A stretch of DNA of 64,000 bases from Nocardia kruczakiae NBRC 101016 (GTDB lineage Bacteria; Actinomycetota; Actinomycetes; Mycobacteriales; Mycobacteriaceae): positions 62,001 through 126,000 of the forward strand of contig NZ_BDBL01000006.1 in NCBI RefSeq assembly GCF_001612965.1. The letters run 5' to 3'. Positions 62,938 through 64,000 of the stretch are shown piece by piece. The notes below the pieces were generated by a model. That model was not told where the DNA came from and did not search any database. It saw only the letters and a program-made list of their open reading frames with translations. Made by a program: the position numbers and the translations under genes. Position 1 is the first letter of the stretch. The number at the start of each line of letters is the position of its first letter.

Positions 62938-63585
62938 TCATCGGGCGGTTCGGTCCGGCCGCGCGTCGACGGCGCCGACCGAACCGGCTTGCCGGCGTGA
63001 ACGGCGTCGCAGATACAGCATGGCCGCAGTCACGATCGAGGCACCGGCGACCGACGCGACGGCATAGCTCGGGCCGCGCAGGAGATCTTCGACGTGGTGC
63101 CAGTTTGCGCCCGCGAAGTAGCCGGCGATCGCGAGGGCTGCGGTCCACGGCAGGCAGCCGGCCACGGTGTAGATCCCGAACCGCATCGCGGGCATCTCCG
63201 CGATCCCGGCGGGCAGCGAGATGAACGTGCGAATTCCGGGTAGCAGCCGGGCCCAGAACACGGCCGCGCGGCCGTGCCGGTCGAACCAATCCTGCGCCCG
63301 TTGAACTTCTTCGGTGCGCAGCAGTACGTAGCGTCCCCACCGATGCAGGGCAGGACGGCCACCCCAACGGCCCGCCAGCCAGGCGAGATAGCTTCCCGCG
63401 ACATTGCCGAGCGTGCCGGCCACGATCACGGCCACCACATTGAGGTGCGCACCGCCGGCCGCGCCGGCTGCCAGCGCGCCGCCGAGCAGCATCGTCAGTT
63501 CCGAAGGGATCGGAATGCACGCCGATTCGGCCACCATCAGCACCACGATGGCGACGAGTCCGTAGGTGAGGATCAGATGTTGCAT
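62938..63585 (-). CDS. DedA-family membrane protein
   Basis: A 215-residue membrane protein. ESACIPIPSELTMLLGGALA, GNVAGSYLAWLAGRWGG and FWARLLPGIRTFISLPAGIA are the DedA signatures, with the conserved Arg of the re-entrant region. DedA proteins help flip phospholipid carriers and protect against stress. The basic C-terminus is cytoplasmic. ATG 63585 has no strong ribosome site. Confidence 0.88.
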   Translation of the reverse strand: MQHLILTYGLVAIVVLMVAESACIPIPSELTMLLGGALAAGAAGGAHLNVVAVIVAGTLGNVAGSYLAWLAGRWGGRPALHRWGRYVLLRTEEVQRAQDWFDRHGRAAVFWARLLPGIRTFISLPAGIAEMPAMRFGIYTVAGCLPWTAALAIAGYFAGANWHHVEDLLRGPSYAVASVAGASIVTAAMLYLRRRSRRQAGSVGAVDARPDRTAR

Positions 63586-63792
63586 TCGAACAGGGGGCTT
63601 TCTGCAGACACAAGTCGGTCGGGGCACGCCAGCGCGGACGAACCCCGCCCGGCGCGATGGGCCGACACCGGATGCGGTGTCGACGCCAGAGTGCCAGCGA
63701 TCGGCTGTGATCACGCTGAGAGCGAGGCGCGAGAACCTGGATCGATCACCCACAATTGCGGAGGTCAGGGTGTCACCAAGACGGACGGAGTC

Positions 63793-64000
63793 GGTATGCG
63801 GCGGCCACGGTGGGTCAGCGAGTGCCTCGAGGCGTTGTGGCCGCCGACGCGGTGGGGTTTGCGGCTGCGCTCGGCTCTGGTCGCCACCGCGGTCATCACC
63901 GTGGTGCTCGGGTTCGGGGCCGCAATCATGTTGTGGCTGCTGTATCGATCGCTGATCGGCACCGTCGACACCGCAGCCACCGCCCGGCTCGACGACATCA
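63793..64000 (+). CDS. Sensor histidine kinase, 5' part
   Basis: Only the first 69 codons are in the window. The sequence RWGLRLRSALVATAVITVVL plus GFGAAIMLWLLYRSLIGTVD is the basic N-terminus and first membrane helix of an OmpR-type sensor kinase, followed by the start of the extracytoplasmic sensor (TAATARLDDI). ATG 63793 has GGAG five bases upstream. It probably pairs with the response regulator at 60.6 kb. Confidence 0.75.

Overview
The window is high-GC actinobacterial DNA, most likely from a Nocardia-like member of the Mycobacteriales (Rhodococcus is the next best guess). Family recognition points this way: an Lsr2 nucleoid protein, a KstR-type operator in front of a CYP125-type steroid P450, a wax-ester-synthase/DGAT-type acyltransferase, a DUF3558 lipoprotein, an MmpL/ActII-3-type transporter, an ANTAR protein, and many TetR, SDR and P450 genes. 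No rRNA, intact tRNA or CRISPR array was seen.

Region 1 (0-11 kb) is a steroid-type degradation block. A tightly packed plus-strand operon encodes an HsaA-like flavin monooxygenase, an HsaC-like extradiol dioxygenase, a KstD-like dehydrogenase, a KshA-like Rieske oxygenase and a small Cys-rich protein. It is followed by an SDR, divergent IclR and TetR regulators, an HsaD-like C-C hydrolase and a CYP125-type P450. The hydrolase and P450 diverge from a KstR box.

Region 2 (11-33 kb) is mixed: a PAS-GGDEF protein, a class I terpene synthase, a TetR/hydrolase pair with twin operators, two adjacent broken genes (a ComB-like phosphatase and a histidine phosphatase), an amidase, a glutamine amidotransferase facing a GCS2-type ligase, a PucR regulator, a membrane NACHT NTPase, a membrane adenylate cyclase, and MarR/SDR and TetR/membrane-protein pairs with clear palindromic operators.

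Region 3 (33-35.6 kb) looks like a worn integration site. It holds an integrase remnant, Lsr2, 3' fragments of tRNA genes (a proline-type one and a Met-type one sharing a 19-bp T-arm), each followed by a strong hairpin, and several orphan palindromes.

Region 4 (35.6-51.8 kb) is a second aromatic catabolic locus. A seven-gene, mostly ATGA-coupled operon encodes a complete lower meta-cleavage route: FAD hydroxylase, extradiol dioxygenase, C-C hydrolase, hydratase, aldolase and acylating aldehyde dehydrogenase, plus an amidohydrolase. It is flanked by an old-yellow-enzyme-type reductase, two EthD-like proteins, a WS/DGAT acyltransferase, a TetR regulator, a damaged SDR and an MmpL-type transporter. 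Variants of one 14-bp operator (TGATGATTTCATCA) sit in all four promoter regions, which suggests a single TetR-controlled regulon.

Region 5 (51.8-64 kb) is decayed and stress-flavoured. A flavin monooxygenase and a cytochrome b gene both lack their 5' halves at one deletion junction. A DUF3558 lipoprotein gene is split by an ISL3-type IS with an 8-bp target duplication. An AI-2E-type transporter, frameshifted PAS-ANTAR and PAP2 genes, an OmpR-type regulator, a four-repeat membrane protein, a GPP34-like protein, a DedA protein and the start of a sensor kinase complete the window. About a dozen genes in 64 kb are broken, three of them by a single extra base.
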